The notes below the pieces were generated by a model. That model was not told where the DNA came from. It searched no databases and worked only from the letters and a program-made list of their open reading frames with translations. The translations under genes and the position numbers were made by a program. 6,523 bases of DNA from Candidatus Endonucleibacter bathymodioli (GTDB lineage Bacteria; Pseudomonadota; Gammaproteobacteria; Pseudomonadales; Endozoicomonadaceae): the NCBI GenBank assembly GCA_030674915.1, contig JASXSV010000048.1, positions 1 through 6,523 of the forward strand, read 5' to 3'. Shown here one piece after another: positions 5,920 through 6,523 of this stretch (positions within the stretch are counted from its first letter, which is position 1; the number at the start of each line of letters is the position of its first letter).

Positions 5920-6523
5920 TTAGACAAACTGCGGATATATTGTTTGGTCGTCGCATGCATCATCATTATTAAATTCTGCTGCGCTTATGCCTAAGCTATT
6001 GTTACATTCTTCCAACTTAGCAATGTCTTTATCAACTAATTCAATATATAACTCAATGACTTTTGTAGCAGATTTGTTATATTCTAATTTGTATTTATCT
6101 ATCCTTCTTCTATTTCTTAAGCGCCTACTGCTTTTTTCTCTCTCTGTTTCATATCCTATGCTGCTTTCATGTAACATGATATCTGAGCCATCAGAATTTG
6201 TACTTATGTTAGAGCATGCTACAGAATAAATCATATTAGCAGAATCATCAAGAGCTTTTATAACTGTCTCATTACATAACACCTTCACGCTGAAATAAGA
6301 CAGTGCCTTTGCATAGTTGTCAGCAATATCTTTCATATTGAATAGTGTTGTAATTCTTTCTTTTAATTTACCATCCATATGATTCATATTATCAAAAATA
6401 TAGTTATCTTTCATTACCTTATTACTTCTATATTTAGCATAACGTTTCTTTTTCTCTAATAACATCTTCTTTATTGAAGGTGAAGGTATAGATGCGGCTA
6501 TTATTGATGGTGTGGTTGTTATT
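5920..6523 (-). CDS. Unrecognised helical, basic protein, 5' end outside the window
   Basis: The frame is open to the right edge, giving 200 visible residues up to a TAA stop at 5922-5920. The first in-frame ATG (6465) has no Shine-Dalgarno, and the 19 codons before it contain no stop. The visible sequence therefore probably belongs to a longer protein whose start is missing. Those first residues are rich in Thr, Ser, Pro and Ile and look like a linker. The rest is mostly helical and charged. A strongly basic patch (SSRRLRNRRR, about residues 112-121 counted from the ATG at 6465) could bind nucleic acid or act as a linker. The C-terminus is acidic (NNDDACDDQ). I see no signal peptide, membrane segment or known motif in the visible part. 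It reads in the same direction as the kinase-like gene but ends more than 1.1 kb before it, so co-transcription is doubtful. A window-internal start at 6465 cannot be fully excluded. Confidence 0.75.
   Translation of the reverse strand, partial: ITTTPSIIAASIPSPSIKKMLLEKKKRYAKYRSNKVMKDNYIFDNMNHMDGKLKERITTLFNMKDIADNYAKALSYFSVKVLCNETVIKALDDSANMIYSVACSNISTNSDGSDIMLHESSIGYETEREKSSRRLRNRRRIDKYKLEYNKSATKVIELYIELVDKDIAKLEECNNSLGISAAEFNNDDACDDQTIYPQFV

Noticed and set aside
5987..6229. 80-codon plus-strand open frame
   Set aside because: It is antisense to the right-hand gene, and its leucine/serine-rich product is the usual complement of a charged helical protein.

Overview
The window is AT-rich bacterial DNA with three protein genes, all read on the minus strand and separated by unusually long gene-poor spacers of about 0.95 kb and 1.15 kb. 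Near-perfect Shine-Dalgarno sequences, a Sec-type signal peptide and uninterrupted reading frames show it is bacterial. The AT-rich codon use, asparagine and lysine runs, low coding density and unfamiliar lineage-specific proteins suggest a host-associated or intracellular Gram-negative bacterium. That is an inference from style; I see no marker that fixes the taxon.

Layout from left to right. (1) 1-1039, minus: 3'-truncated gene for an exported protein with a signal peptide and six cysteines in the visible mature part; family unknown. Its start is ambiguous (1039 or 976). (2) 1040-1986: spacer with a possible promoter, three exact tandem copies of a 10-bp unit (1750-1779) and an 11-bp perfect inverted repeat with extra pairing arms (1857-1919). 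I see no convincing gene. (3) 1987-4773, minus: the only gene with a recognisable family, a 928-residue UbiB/ABC1/AarF (COQ8/ADCK-like) atypical kinase. It keeps the lysine, HGDLHPGN and DFG motifs and the KxGQ signature. It has long N- and C-terminal extensions, and both the usual alanine-rich loop and the ExD motif are altered. (4) 4774-5919: spacer with the kinase promoter region, a possible frameshifted gene relic (5242-5525) and a cluster of perfect or near-perfect hairpins (about 5589-5761). (5) 5920-6523, minus: the 3' part of an unrecognised, basic, mostly helical protein whose 5' end lies outside the window.

The genes are too far apart to look like one tight operon, and each probably has its own promoter. 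Nothing in the window ties the kinase-like gene to ubiquinone genes, so a housekeeping UbiB role is not supported by context. The expanded, divergent kinase is the most interesting item here.
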